From assembly GCF_002159645.1 (NCBI RefSeq), contig NZ_NFJB01000024.1:1-60700 (forward strand): a stretch of DNA of 60,700 bases, written 5' to 3'. This document shows, piece after piece, positions 9,524 to 18,811 of this stretch. Made by a program: the position numbers and the translations under genes. How positions within the stretch are numbered: position 1 is the first letter of the stretch; every line of letters starts with the position of its first letter. A model generated the notes under the pieces. It ran no database searches, was not told the origin of the DNA, and worked only from the letters and a program-made list of their open reading frames with translations. This DNA is from Parabacteroides sp. An277 (lineage in GTDB: Bacteria; Bacteroidota; Bacteroidia; Bacteroidales; Tannerellaceae).

Positions 9524-9907
9524 TCAAACCGCCGCACGACGGTCACGCAAAATAGCCTCCATATTCTCTTTTGCCCAATCGAGCAACGCGTCGATATGAG
9601 GCAAAAGAGATTGGCCGCGAACCGTCAACGCATATTCCACACGTGGAGGTACTTCGGGAAAGACAGTCCGCGTTACCAACCCATCTTCCGCCAACGTCCG
9701 AAGCGTTACGGTCAGCATCTTTTGGGAAATATCCGGTATCGCACGTTGCAATTCCTTAAAACGCATCGATGTGTTTCCTGCATTGCGTAACGTATAAATC
9801 ACCAATAACGACCATTTATCACTAATCCGAGCCAAAATATTCCGAATTGGACAATCCGGGAATATCCTATCTTCCACTATCATTCTATTCATACCTTTGT
9901 ATTTCAA
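9524..9907 (-). CDS. HxlR-family winged-helix regulator
   Basis: This 127-residue protein shows the HxlR pattern CPIRNILARISDKWSLLVIYTL (residues ~19-40), the recognition-helix region MRFKELQRAIPDISQKMLTVTLRTLAEDGLV and the wing (PPRVEYALT). Cys19 is the conserved cysteine of redox- or electrophile-sensing members such as HypR and YodB, so it may respond to oxidative or electrophile stress. An alternative start at Met6 is possible. A TACTTTTG element lies upstream (9924-9917). Its target is unknown; the convergent acyltransferase is only a neighbour. Confidence 0.85.
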   Translation of the reverse strand: MKYKGMNRMIVEDRIFPDCPIRNILARISDKWSLLVIYTLRNAGNTSMRFKELQRAIPDISQKMLTVTLRTLAEDGLVTRTVFPEVPPRVEYALTVRGQSLLPHIDALLDWAKENMEAILRDRRAAV

Positions 9908-9969
9908 AACACTCTACAAAAGTAAGCAAAAGCCTTGGATAAACTGGCAAACTCCCAACCAAAAAGTTT

Positions 9970-10089
9970 AAACACCCGATAAATTCTCTATCTTTAGGTT
10001 AAAGATACATATCTTCAACTTAAAGATATATATCTTCAATCTGCAGATACATGTCTTTAACCTAAAGATAGAGAATTTATCGGGTGTTT
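9970..10089. repeat. 120-bp palindromic element: 36-bp inverted repeats around 21-bp units
   Basis: A perfect 36-bp inverted repeat (9970-10005 and 10054-10089) encloses tandem 21-bp units that are themselves palindromic, of type ATCTTTAGGTTAAAGAT. Four units run from about 9990 to 10073. The same unit family recurs four times at 27006-27089. An open frame through it (LKTCICRLKIYIFKLKIC) is just the translated repeat. It lies between the HxlR start and tRNA-Arg. Confidence 0.85.
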
Positions 10090-10186
10090 CCCTTTTTTCA
10101 ACGGGCCCAATGAATTTAATCTTAGCCCAAACGAATTTCCCCGCCCTCCTTTCACAAAGATTCTTCAATAAAAAATCCGTTTACAT

Positions 10187-10217
10187 TTGGTTCGTAAAAA
10201 AAATATCCCTACTTTTG
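10187..10217 (+). promoter_or_regulatory. Promoter of tRNA-Arg
   Basis: TTG (10187-10189), 20 nt and TACTTTTG (10210-10217) match the Bacteroidetes consensus, with the mature tRNA starting 18 nt downstream. Confidence 0.8.
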
Positions 10218-10234
10218 TACCATCAAAAAAACAA

Positions 10235-10308
10235 GGCTCGGTAGCTTAGCTGAATAGAGCGTCAGATTCCGGTTCTGAAGGTCGTGGGTTTGAATCCCAC
10301 CCGGGTCA
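10235..10308 (+). tRNA. tRNA-Arg (anticodon CCG)
   Basis: A full cloverleaf can be drawn. The acceptor stem GGCTCGG/CCGGGTC has two G-U pairs. The D arm is AGCTTAGCTGAATAGAGC, the anticodon stem-loop is TCAGA-TTCCGGT-TCTGA with CCG at positions 34-36, and the T arm is GTGGGTTTGAATCCCAC. The discriminator base is A. CCA is not encoded, since CAG follows. It reads CGG codons. Confidence 0.95.
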
Positions 10309-10314
10309 CAGATT

Positions 10315-10351
10315 AAATCCGCAGATAATCATTTTATTTGCGGATTTTTTA
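10315..10351 (+). terminator. Terminator of tRNA-Arg
   Basis: AAATCCGCA (10315-10323) pairs with TGCGGATTT (10339-10347), and the right arm runs into a T tract. It follows the tRNA by 6 bp. Confidence 0.85.
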
Positions 10352-10420
10352 TTTCGTTAGGCTGGGGATTATTTTTAACCAAAGAATCGTCTAATCAAGA
10401 AAAAAATAGGAGGATAAGAC

Positions 10421-10531
10421 ATGGAAGGAACTTTATTTATGTTTGGTTTCCTTATCGTAATCGCATTTGCAGGAGGCATTTACTTCACCTTGCAAGGCCG
10501 AAAAGCGAAATGGCAACAAAAGGAAAAATAA
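10421..10531 (+). CDS. 36-residue single-pass membrane peptide
   Basis: A strong ribosome site (AGGAGG, 9 nt before the ATG) precedes a 36-codon frame. It begins MEGTLFMFGFLIVIAFAGGI, a hydrophobic segment, and ends in a basic tail (GRKAKWQQKEK). That layout predicts one membrane helix with the charged end in the cytoplasm. It stands between the tRNA terminator and a bidirectional hairpin, so it is its own short unit. I do not recognise a family; small membrane proteins of this kind often act on larger membrane complexes, which is only an inference here. Confidence 0.65.
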   Translation: MEGTLFMFGFLIVIAFAGGIYFTLQGRKAKWQQKEK

Positions 10532-10551
10532 ACCTATTTCAAAAGAGATAA

Positions 10552-10585
10552 AAAAAGGCGCATCCAAACTATGACGCGCCTTTTC
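10552..10585. terminator. Bidirectional terminator hairpin
   Basis: AAAAGGCGC and GCGCCTTTT form a stem around a 14-nt loop, with A and T runs on the two sides. It can end the small peptide gene on the plus strand and the hydrolase gene (stop at 10594) on the minus strand. Confidence 0.75.
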
Positions 10586-10593
10586 TTTTCCTA

Positions 10594-13359
10594 TTATTCC
10601 ACTACATACCACGTATAACCTCGGGCGGGAATCTTTACTTCTAATTTCACATGGCCGTTACAATCAAGCGTATAAGTCTGCTCAGCCTTCTCCTGTTCGC
10701 GAATCTTGGCTTTTTCTTTCAAACCAGTATAGTACAAAGGTAAAGAGATAGTACGCGTAATTTCCTGGTCTGTCGGATTAAAGAACAGGGCCAAAGCTTT
10801 CTCCTTTTCTTGCGGATTGACGTGCATGATGCCATCCCAATCTCGCGCGTCGGGTTTCCGTAAATGGATGATATCACTATTCAAGATGCGACGGTACTTC
10901 TTATACCACGAGATGATTTCCTGCACCGCCTCTTTTGTCTCTTCTGTATCGTACAGGCGAGGGCCACGATAACAGGCCTGGATGCCAGCACCGTAGTTTT
11001 GAAACATCAATGTCTTGTATTCATACAGATGTTCACTTAAAGGCTCTAACGTAGCGGCAGCACCTCCACCATGATATTCAACCAAAGGAACAAAACTCCA
11101 GAGAGACGAAGGAATGCGCTCCCATGTACAATCGTAATTCAATTGGCGCGTGTGAATTAATTGCCGTTCGCGCGGAAGAGACCAATTCACTTCCCGATAG
11201 CCAATACTCGTCTTCGTAGAACCATTTAAGAAATAGAAATCGGGTACATTCAAATAGATACCGTTCTCACACATCCAATGATACAAATCCGTTATCTTAT
11301 GGAATTGGTTCCATTGCGAATCTTCCAATCCTTTATGGTGCGCATGTTTCGTCGAAGCGCATACATCGCCCGGATAGGAACCGTCATGCTCAAAGCAGGT
11401 CATGCCGGTTTGCTCAAAGAAAGTCTTTATTTTCTGGAAATATTCATATCCCCAATCGCTGCATAAGCAAGGTGAACTTCCGAACGTCATGCCACCCCGC
11501 TTGCCCGTCTTCGGATTAATCACATCGACCTCGTCGCTAATCCAACGGCTTGCCAATAGGGAATAACATCCCATCTCGATGCCCTTGCTCTTTGCATAAT
11601 CTACCAAAGCTTTAAACTTAGCTATATTGGCCTCCGAAATGTCTTCCGCATCCGCTCCGGAGCCAAAGCTGAGAATAATCATCTCGTAGCCCGTCTCGGC
11701 GCATTGGTCCACAGCCCGGCGCACAACATCCGGTTCGCTCGACGTCAAATGCATAAAGATGGGATTCTCTGTCGTCCAGGGAGCGATGGTACGATAAAAG
11801 CGACGTGTAAATAATCCTTTCCGCTCTCGGTCGAAGCTATCAAAAGGCATTTCATAGACGCTAAATGAACGGAACGTCTCGCCCGATGCCACTTGTTGAT
11901 CTGGACCGATAGGAGGCGTCACCTGCAAAACGCAAGGTGTCTGCAACAAATAGTTTCGCTGGGAGGTATAGGCTGGGTCTTCTACCCAATGCTCCGTAAT
12001 GTCCGTCTCTTTTTCCGTAAAGCTTCCTTTGCAATTATAATCGCTCTCGACATGGATATTGGGCAACAGGAACGTCGAAGGGTCGCCTCCACTGGGCGAC
12101 TCAGGTTCAGCAAAAGCCAACTCTTCTACCTGGAAATGGTCTACCGTAATAGGCAATCCAGACGTATTCTCCACTTCAAACCATTTGCGAACGACCGGAA
12201 TCCCATCGTATACCGCCACATGGAGCTTCACGATCACCTCTTTCATTGCCTTGTCACCTCGCATGGTAAAGACAATCTCTTTTCCCGTCGGAGCTTTCTT
12301 GTTCAATGCCCAACGGGAACGTGCCCAATGAATCCCCTCCTCAACAGGTTTTACCTCAAAATCTTCTACCAAGAATGATTCCGGCATGGTTTGCATCGCC
12401 TCCACCCATTCCGGCTTTAAGTATCCACGTTCGGGTTGTCCTGCCAATCCTCCTATCTGCCATTTCTTGCCATCTATCCAAATCGCCCCTTCACTGCTCA
12501 CGGCCCGAAGCAGGCTCTCTCCTAACATTCGGTTCGTATAATCAACCGTAGCTAAATTCGGCATGATACGAAACGTACGCGATACCAACTCATTCGCCAC
12601 AACAAGCCCCTTGCCGTCTGCCGTACGATAAACACCCGCTTTTACCTTCTCCGGCGTCAAAAGCCAATCAAAGGGTGTCCGTTCGGATAACAATGCGTCA
12701 TAAACAGGCAATTGATTTACTTTGGCTGTCAAACGTTTTACTATTTCGGCAGATTGTTTAGGACCTTCTCCCAAAGCACTCACGTCAACCAACTCCGGGC
12801 GCGAACCTTGATAGGTAAACCGAGGTGAAATCAAACAGAGGCAATCACCGCTCGCGCCGTCGTCCGTCGGGTCAACCTCCATCTCCAATAGCTGCACGCC
12901 TTTCAACGATATATTCACATGAAACGTCGCTCCACGTGAAAACACACCGCTGTTATACACCTCTTTCCCATCTGCTTTCAGGATAAAACGCACCGACCCT
13001 TTGGCCACCTTGCCATCCTTTCCGACCACGCCGGCCAGGCGTTTACCGCCTTCTTCCGTCTGGCGAAACAACAACTTTGTCCCGTCGACCAAAGGTTGCA
13101 CCATCCAATCGGCCTCGTCCGCCGATACGACCTCCTCCGAAAGGCGAATCTGAGCCTCGAAACGTTCGGCATGACCGCCCAGCTTCACCTTCGCCACGCT
13201 CCGCGCCTGAAGCTCCAACACACCGTCATGCGTAAAAGGGCTTCCATATTCCTGCCAAATCTTTGCCACATCCAGCTCATCCATCTGCACCACATCCTGC
13301 GCCGCCAAAGCGCCCGACAAGCCCAACAAGCCTGCCATTAAAATCGATTTCAAATACAT
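10594..13359 (-). CDS. Secreted NPCBM-domain glycoside hydrolase, family uncertain
   Basis: I place the start at the Met of MYLKSILMAGLLGLSGALAAQ, an ideal signal peptide; the frame extends 21 codons further but without a signal. About 921 residues follow. The N-terminal ~190 residues resemble an NPCBM carbohydrate-binding module (FEAQIRLSEE, VRFILKADGKEVYNSGVFS, LLEMEVDPTDDGASGDC). The rest looks like a clan GH-D-type (GH27/36-like) alpha-glycosidase: a beta-sandwich, then a barrel with GMTCFEHDGSYPGD, whose Asp is a candidate nucleophile, and a C-terminal beta domain. Its place at the end of locus 1 suggests removal of a terminal alpha-linked sugar. Substrate and exact family are unknown. 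Confidence 0.7.
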   Translation of the reverse strand: MYLKSILMAGLLGLSGALAAQDVVQMDELDVAKIWQEYGSPFTHDGVLELQARSVAKVKLGGHAERFEAQIRLSEEVVSADEADWMVQPLVDGTKLLFRQTEEGGKRLAGVVGKDGKVAKGSVRFILKADGKEVYNSGVFSRGATFHVNISLKGVQLLEMEVDPTDDGASGDCLCLISPRFTYQGSRPELVDVSALGEGPKQSAEIVKRLTAKVNQLPVYDALLSERTPFDWLLTPEKVKAGVYRTADGKGLVVANELVSRTFRIMPNLATVDYTNRMLGESLLRAVSSEGAIWIDGKKWQIGGLAGQPERGYLKPEWVEAMQTMPESFLVEDFEVKPVEEGIHWARSRWALNKKAPTGKEIVFTMRGDKAMKEVIVKLHVAVYDGIPVVRKWFEVENTSGLPITVDHFQVEELAFAEPESPSGGDPSTFLLPNIHVESDYNCKGSFTEKETDITEHWVEDPAYTSQRNYLLQTPCVLQVTPPIGPDQQVASGETFRSFSVYEMPFDSFDRERKGLFTRRFYRTIAPWTTENPIFMHLTSSEPDVVRRAVDQCAETGYEMIILSFGSGADAEDISEANIAKFKALVDYAKSKGIEMGCYSLLASRWISDEVDVINPKTGKRGGMTFGSSPCLCSDWGYEYFQKIKTFFEQTGMTCFEHDGSYPGDVCASTKHAHHKGLEDSQWNQFHKITDLYHWMCENGIYLNVPDFYFLNGSTKTSIGYREVNWSLPRERQLIHTRQLNYDCTWERIPSSLWSFVPLVEYHGGGAAATLEPLSEHLYEYKTLMFQNYGAGIQACYRGPRLYDTEETKEAVQEIISWYKKYRRILNSDIIHLRKPDARDWDGIMHVNPQEKEKALALFFNPTDQEITRTISLPLYYTGLKEKAKIREQEKAEQTYTLDCNGHVKLEVKIPARGYTWYVVE

Positions 13360-13470
13360 ATTCTTTTCCGTTTTATAAGTATCTCTACGAGTGCAAATAT
13401 AAACACTTATTTCCAAACTCAACGTGGGTGTGTCAGAATACTATCTGAAAAAGCCCTCTTACACTTAGGG

Positions 13471-13703
13471 GAGCTTTCCAGCATGCTGGAATCTTTCGCC
13501 GCGTCGTCGGGAGACTTTCCAGCATGCTGGAATCCTTCGCCGCGTTGTCGGGAAACTTTCCAGCGTGCTGGAATCCTTCGCCGCGTTGTCGGGAAACTTT
13601 CCAGCGTGCTGGAATCTTTCACCGCGTCGTCGGAAGACTTTCCAGCGTGCTGGAATCCTTCGCCACGTCGTCGGGAGACTTTCCAGCGTGCTGGAATCCT
13701 TCG
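13471..13703. repeat. Phased palindrome array, 6 x 41 bp
   Basis: The palindrome TTCCAGCATGCTGGAA, or its variant with GT at the centre, occurs six times starting at 13476, 13517, 13558, 13599, 13640 and 13681: exactly 41 bp apart. Halfway between lies a weaker imperfect palindrome (TCTTTCG...CGGGAGA in the first unit). The array ends one base before the GH2 stop codon and lies 112 bp upstream of the next gene. The rest of 13360-13704 holds the short upstream region of the NPCBM hydrolase. Confidence 0.9.
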
Positions 13704-13704
13704 C

Positions 13705-16362
13705 CTATTGTTTCTCTCCGAACTCCGTCTGTTGTTTTTCTACCTCTTTCAGTTTCAAAACGCTCAATTCTTTGCGCAATCTTTCCACTTCCCGTTCCAA
13801 ATCCGTTTTTGTGGCATACGTTTCTGCCTCCATCGCATTTGCTGTCGAGAGTTCCTGCATTTCCGATTCCTTATATAATAAAGGATAAGCGGCAGGCACG
13901 GATTCAAACTCCAATTCTCCGCTGAGAGGCTTCTGGGAACCTTCGAACAGCACGCTGGCCGTAATCCGGATTTTCCCCGACTTGACGGTCGATTGCACCA
14001 GTACCGGAGCTGTCCCCCATTTCACCGGTGCCGGATTCGCCAGCACTTCCGCTCCGCCGAGGATGCGTCCCTCCCCCTCGATAGAGAAACGGATATACTC
14101 GTTGTTCAAGCGTTTGATATTTCCATTCTTATCGGCTATAGCGGCTACGACCGTGACAAAATCCGAACCGTCCGCCTTCAGTCCCGTGCCTTCATCATCG
14201 AGCCAGAGCAGAACCTTTTCCGCCCGGCGAGCCGGCACGACCTTATGCGTCGCCACGACTTTCCCGTTCACCAACCCTTCCGCCAGCAGATAAACTTCCT
14301 CTTGCTTCTGCGAGCGGGACAGAGCTTTGTCTGCCATAAAGTCGTAAACATCCGGGAACACGATAATCGGAGAAGGCATCCCTTTTCGCTGCTTGTCTTT
14401 CGTGTAGGAATAGGTCTTGCCTCCTTTGTTGAAGGTGAGGCGCACTTCATCGCAATTGGAATAAACCGTTACGTCTCCACCGGAGAAGGGCGTCATCTCA
14501 TGCGCGATATAAACCATCGGCCCGCTTCCTACCGTCTGCCCGTTCTTCTCCACCGGACGTTGCGCCATAAACATATAATAAGAATACTTCGGCTGGCGGA
14601 ACACATCCATCAATCCGCCATAAAAAGGATCCGGATGGTATCCCCGCTGATGGTCGAACGAATGCCACAGGCAACCGCCCACGTGCTGCGACGACTGTTT
14701 GTACAATTCGTTGTAACTCGTCACCGGATAGGGCGGGTTAGCATAATGCGCCGCCTGGACCCGCATCGCCTGCTCGCCCCAATTACGCGCCACGCGGCTC
14801 GGCGAATTATGCGAGCTCCAATCGTCTACATTGTCGCCCCATTCCCGCGTGAAATAGGTCTTGGTCGGGTCATACGACTGGGCAGCGTCTTGCATATTGC
14901 CGGGATGGGCAAAATAGACCGGAAAATGCTCATGGCCGCGTGCTTCACTATCGCAACTGCTATAACAATAAGGGTAAGGATATTCCTTGTCGACAATCTC
15001 ACGTGCATTCTTGGCAAACTCGACCGGATACCACGTTTCATTCAAGATAGGTTCCCACAGCCAGACGCAGGGATGATTTCTGTCTCGGCGTACCAGATTG
15101 CGGATGTCGCTATACACACGTTCGCCAAACTCCGGCGCATCGTTCCAGAACTGCCAGCCCGGCGTATTCACAATCACAAACAGCCCTAACTCGTCGCACG
15201 CATCCATGAAGGCCGGGTCTTGCGGGCAATGCGCGTTGCGGATGACCTCCACACCCGCTTCCCGCAACTTCTTCGCGTCACGCCAATGTGCCTGATTCGC
15301 CACGGCATTCCCTACCACGGCAAAATCCTGGTGGCGGTTCACGCCTATCACCGGTTTCCCGTACGGTTTCCCGTTCAGCCAGAAGCCATCTTTCCCTTTG
15401 AACTCGATGCTGCGGATTCCGACGCGCCGTCTATAACCATCGACCGTATTTCCCGCTTCATCCTTCACATAAACCATGAGATTATATAACGTAGGCGATG
15501 CCGGCGTCCACAGCTCCGGATTTTCCACCTGCATCCGTCCGGATACGTGCGCCGCCTTGCCCGCTTTCACGCGGATGTCCCGATTCAAAGAGGCGACCTC
15601 CTTTCCGTCCGCCCGCAACAAGACATATTCCACCCAGCCGGCAAACGTTTTCGCATCCGCATTGCGCACCTGCGTCTTCAGTTGCACCTCCGCCCGCTCT
15701 TCAGAGACCTCGCCGAAAGCGACAAACAAGCCGCCGCCCGCCTCCTCGTCTTCATAATTCGGATCTGTTATGAACACCCGGTTGTGCGCCACCAGCCAAC
15801 AATCCCGGTAAATCCCGCCAAAATAGGTAAAATCCAACATGTCTTGCGGTTTTCCGGGAGGATACGAAGGGTCGTCGCTATTGTCCGCCCAAACGGCCAC
15901 CACATTGTCTTCGCCCCATTTGATGGCATCCGTCACGTCCACCACGACCGGCAGATAACCCCCAAAATGTTCCGCCAACAGCTTCCCGTTCACAAACACC
16001 CGGCTCTTTCCCATAATCGCCTCGAAATGCAGGAAAAGCTTCTTCCCCCGCAAGGCCGCATCCGGCGAGAAATGCTTCCGGTACCAAACCTCCCCTTGGT
16101 AGTTGATGCACCCGCTCGCCTCCGTAGGCAAATACTCAATCCCGTGAGGAAGAGAGACAACCGACCACGACGCATCGTCGAAATCTGCCGCCTCGGCCCC
16201 CGTCTGCGCCCCTTTGTAGAAACGCCAGGCCGGATTCATCGAATAGACCTCACGACCACTATTTTCCACCTGAAAAAAACCGGCCGTCGAAAACGAAGGT
16301 TGGGCATACGAGCGCAAAGGCAAGCCCATCAACAAAAGCAGTAAGCAGTAAATAACTTTCAT
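13705..16362 (-). CDS. Secreted GH2 beta-glycosidase with C-terminal coiled coil
   Basis: This 885-residue protein has a signal peptide (MKVIYCLLLLLMGLPLRSYAQ) and the GH2 order: jelly-roll sugar-binding domain (~40-195), immunoglobulin-like domain (~200-320), TIM barrel (~325-600), then further beta domains. The acid/base is Glu442 in EPILNETW; the likely nucleophile is Glu507 in FTREWGDN. It probably acts as a beta-galactosidase or related exo-enzyme in the periplasm. Unusual is a terminal ~35-residue heptad segment (TDLEREVERLRKELSVLKLKEVEKQ) predicted to form a coiled coil, perhaps for oligomer formation. It belongs to locus 1. Confidence 0.85.
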   Translation of the reverse strand: MKVIYCLLLLLMGLPLRSYAQPSFSTAGFFQVENSGREVYSMNPAWRFYKGAQTGAEAADFDDASWSVVSLPHGIEYLPTEASGCINYQGEVWYRKHFSPDAALRGKKLFLHFEAIMGKSRVFVNGKLLAEHFGGYLPVVVDVTDAIKWGEDNVVAVWADNSDDPSYPPGKPQDMLDFTYFGGIYRDCWLVAHNRVFITDPNYEDEEAGGGLFVAFGEVSEERAEVQLKTQVRNADAKTFAGWVEYVLLRADGKEVASLNRDIRVKAGKAAHVSGRMQVENPELWTPASPTLYNLMVYVKDEAGNTVDGYRRRVGIRSIEFKGKDGFWLNGKPYGKPVIGVNRHQDFAVVGNAVANQAHWRDAKKLREAGVEVIRNAHCPQDPAFMDACDELGLFVIVNTPGWQFWNDAPEFGERVYSDIRNLVRRDRNHPCVWLWEPILNETWYPVEFAKNAREIVDKEYPYPYCYSSCDSEARGHEHFPVYFAHPGNMQDAAQSYDPTKTYFTREWGDNVDDWSSHNSPSRVARNWGEQAMRVQAAHYANPPYPVTSYNELYKQSSQHVGGCLWHSFDHQRGYHPDPFYGGLMDVFRQPKYSYYMFMAQRPVEKNGQTVGSGPMVYIAHEMTPFSGGDVTVYSNCDEVRLTFNKGGKTYSYTKDKQRKGMPSPIIVFPDVYDFMADKALSRSQKQEEVYLLAEGLVNGKVVATHKVVPARRAEKVLLWLDDEGTGLKADGSDFVTVVAAIADKNGNIKRLNNEYIRFSIEGEGRILGGAEVLANPAPVKWGTAPVLVQSTVKSGKIRITASVLFEGSQKPLSGELEFESVPAAYPLLYKESEMQELSTANAMEAETYATKTDLEREVERLRKELSVLKLKEVEKQQTEFGEKQ

Positions 16363-16525
16363 ATTTTCAATGCAAAATAAAGATTAACAATTAAACTTTC
16401 CGGAGGCACGGCACGCCATGAGCACATCCGTGCCACAAATATACAAAAAATCATCCTGGAAACCTTTCCCAAAAAGATTTCCGGAGGAGATACTGGATTC
16501 CTCATGTCCCCGACCTATAAACGAC

Positions 16526-16563
16526 AAGTTCCTGACAGGAGGCTGAATGCCTGTCAGGAACTT
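16526..16563 (-). terminator. Strong hairpin after the GH31 gene
   Basis: AAGTTCCTGACAGG and its exact complement form a 14-bp stem with a 10-nt loop, about 35 bp after the GH31 stop codon. No clear T run follows, so it may stabilise the 3' end rather than end transcription. Confidence 0.6.
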
Positions 16564-16597
16564 CATGCGCAATCGCTACCTTTTATGTGAAGCAGCC

Positions 16598-18751
16598 TCA
16601 ATCTGTCATGAAATGGAAGTTGAAATCGCGGAACGACCACACCTGCCCGTTTTCAGGAAGGAGAACCTCGCCGGATTTCTTGCCCTGCTCATTTGTAACC
16701 TTCAGTTGGATACGAGTAAACTCTCCCTTTTCATAATCGAAAGTTTCCCCGTCGTCGTCATAAAGCTCGTAAACCGCAGGCTTGTTTCCATAATGCCGAA
16801 TCTCCAAAGGATGCTTTTCCCTCGTGATTTTGGTAATAGCCGGCCAGAGGGGAACGATGCCGCCATCTTTGACAAACACCGGAATGCGTCCCAACTGGGG
16901 GGATACGTGTATCACCTCTCCCTCGCCGACGTACTTGCCCGTATAGAAATCGAACCACTTTCCTTGTGGCAAGACGACCTGACGCTCTTTCTCTCCGGCA
17001 AACAACGGAGCCACCAACAAGCTGGGTCCTACCATGAACTGGTCTTTCACCTCTTTCCGGACAGCCATCGCGTAAGGGTTCTCGGTCGCATCCAATTTTC
17101 CCTCTTGCAAAGTTGCTTCCGCGCTATAGCCCTCCTCCAAGTTCATGGCCCTGACAGGAGGTATACCCTTAAACGCATAGTCTGCAAAGGCCGTATAAAG
17201 ATAAGGAATCAGTTGCATACGCAACAAGGCGATTTCGCGCACCTCTTTTTCCACTTCCGGGAAAGTCCATGGCTTCGTACCGTCTGCCCACGCGTCCAAC
17301 TGGGCTACCGGAGAGAAGCAAACGGTCTGCATTCGCCGGAGCCACTCTTCCGCGTTACGCGACGAACGGACTTCCGGAGTCCATAAAATACCGATGAAAG
17401 AACTATTGATCAAAGCCGTAATGAAATCACGGTGGTCATAATAATCGTTATATATGACATACGGAAAAGAAGAAGTGCCCGCATTGCTTGCCCGCACCAG
17501 GCCATACGTCCGCTGGTTCCGCTTGCGATACATTCGGGTAGTCACATCCTGCATCAACGAGCCATAAACCTGCCGTATCTGTTCCGCCGCATGTCCGGAG
17601 GGGAAGGTAGCGACATCCGGCCACAACCAAGAATCATAGCCGTCGTTTTCATCCATCTTATAGCCGCTTACCCCTTTATCCAGCTGATGTTTCTCGAAAT
17701 GAGACGTCATGATATCCTGCGTCTGGGGTAAAGTGTAGTCCGGCACTATCCCGCACCACACTGTATGAGACCCCGTGTAAGGCTCAATCTTGTCATACAA
17801 TTCTCCGTCTGGCGAAACGTACGGATTCATCCACAAATTCGTCTTGATGTGCTGGTCGTTCAGTCCTTTTACAAAATCGTCGGGATTCGGGAAACGCCCT
17901 TTGTCCCATTCATACGTACAAGGATAAGAGCGGCTCATCCAACCCGGTTCCAGTCCAACCACGCTCAAAGGGAAACCATGTTCCTCAAATTCCGCCACCT
18001 CTTTATTCACATCCTTATCCGAATACAATGTCGGGACACGATGCCAGAAACCCAATCCCCACCGGGGAGGCAAAGCACCGCCTCCATTATACAAATTATA
18101 ACGCCGAACCACATCCAACATGCTTGGCCCGCCAAAAAGAATCACCTCCACGCCTTCCGCCGGCACCAGAAACTCCAGATTATCCGAATAGGGCTGCGCT
18201 TCCCAATCTTTATCCGTATTGCGGTCTCTCGTCACCGGAGGATTCTTGCTATCCTTCCGAACTGAAGTTCCTATCCAAGCATCCATGTAACGAGCCGAAT
18301 TAATCAATGCGCCATATCCTCTCGAAGAAACAAAAAAAGGAACAGGCGCATGTGTACGGCCATTATCGTCACCTCCATAATGGTCTACATGCAAACGCAT
18401 AATACGGCCTCTTTGTTCTACCGTTTTAAAATTCAATCCTAAGCCGAATATCTTCTCTCCTTTTTCCAAGGGGAAGCGGATATATGTTTTCCCATCTACC
18501 ACCTCCATACAAATATCCTCTTTGGAAATGGGTAAATCAGCTTCCCCCATTTGCTGGATGGCTTCATACTTAGGCGTTATTTGCAATTCGCTTAAAAGAT
18601 TGAACTTTTCAGGTGTCCCCACCGAAACATTCCATACGCCAGCCGTCTTCTCTTCCCATTGCACCGGTTTATCTTTCGGCTGGGGCGAACTACTACACGC
18701 GGATAGCCATAAAGAAGAAATGGCCGTAACTATAAAACAAGCCTTTTTCAT
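16598..18751 (-). CDS. GH31-family alpha-glycosidase lipoprotein
   Basis: This 717-residue protein has a lipobox (SSLWLSAC, Cys19), so it is membrane-anchored. Its order is N-terminal beta-sandwich, (beta/alpha)8 barrel and C-terminal beta domains. The nucleophile is Asp367 in GYKMDEND. The usual acid/base region is atypical (RASNAGTSSFPYVIYNDYYDHRDF), followed by ILWTPEVRSS, so it is probably not a plain alpha-glucosidase. Alpha-galactosidase- or alpha-N-acetylgalactosaminidase-like GH31 members are alternatives I cannot separate by eye. It lies between the DUF6261 and GH2 genes in locus 1. Confidence 0.85.
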   Translation of the reverse strand: MKKACFIVTAISSLWLSACSSSPQPKDKPVQWEEKTAGVWNVSVGTPEKFNLLSELQITPKYEAIQQMGEADLPISKEDICMEVVDGKTYIRFPLEKGEKIFGLGLNFKTVEQRGRIMRLHVDHYGGDDNGRTHAPVPFFVSSRGYGALINSARYMDAWIGTSVRKDSKNPPVTRDRNTDKDWEAQPYSDNLEFLVPAEGVEVILFGGPSMLDVVRRYNLYNGGGALPPRWGLGFWHRVPTLYSDKDVNKEVAEFEEHGFPLSVVGLEPGWMSRSYPCTYEWDKGRFPNPDDFVKGLNDQHIKTNLWMNPYVSPDGELYDKIEPYTGSHTVWCGIVPDYTLPQTQDIMTSHFEKHQLDKGVSGYKMDENDGYDSWLWPDVATFPSGHAAEQIRQVYGSLMQDVTTRMYRKRNQRTYGLVRASNAGTSSFPYVIYNDYYDHRDFITALINSSFIGILWTPEVRSSRNAEEWLRRMQTVCFSPVAQLDAWADGTKPWTFPEVEKEVREIALLRMQLIPYLYTAFADYAFKGIPPVRAMNLEEGYSAEATLQEGKLDATENPYAMAVRKEVKDQFMVGPSLLVAPLFAGEKERQVVLPQGKWFDFYTGKYVGEGEVIHVSPQLGRIPVFVKDGGIVPLWPAITKITREKHPLEIRHYGNKPAVYELYDDDGETFDYEKGEFTRIQLKVTNEQGKKSGEVLLPENGQVWSFRDFNFHFMTD

Positions 18752-18811
18752 TCACTGAATCTTTTTTCAATTAATACTATATTTTCTACCATTTATCCTT
18801 ATACTTCGAAA

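Noticed and set aside
10235-10308. Integration site for a mobile island next to the tRNA
   Set aside because: No integrase, no repeat of the tRNA 3' end and no change in gene type at this point were seen.
13993-15189. Long plus-strand frame of 398 codons opposite the GH2 gene
   Set aside because: It is a mirror of a GC-rich gene with clear GH2 motifs on the minus strand; it has no recognisable domains, many His/Arg residues and no ribosome site. The frame at 15547-16344 is rejected for the same reason.
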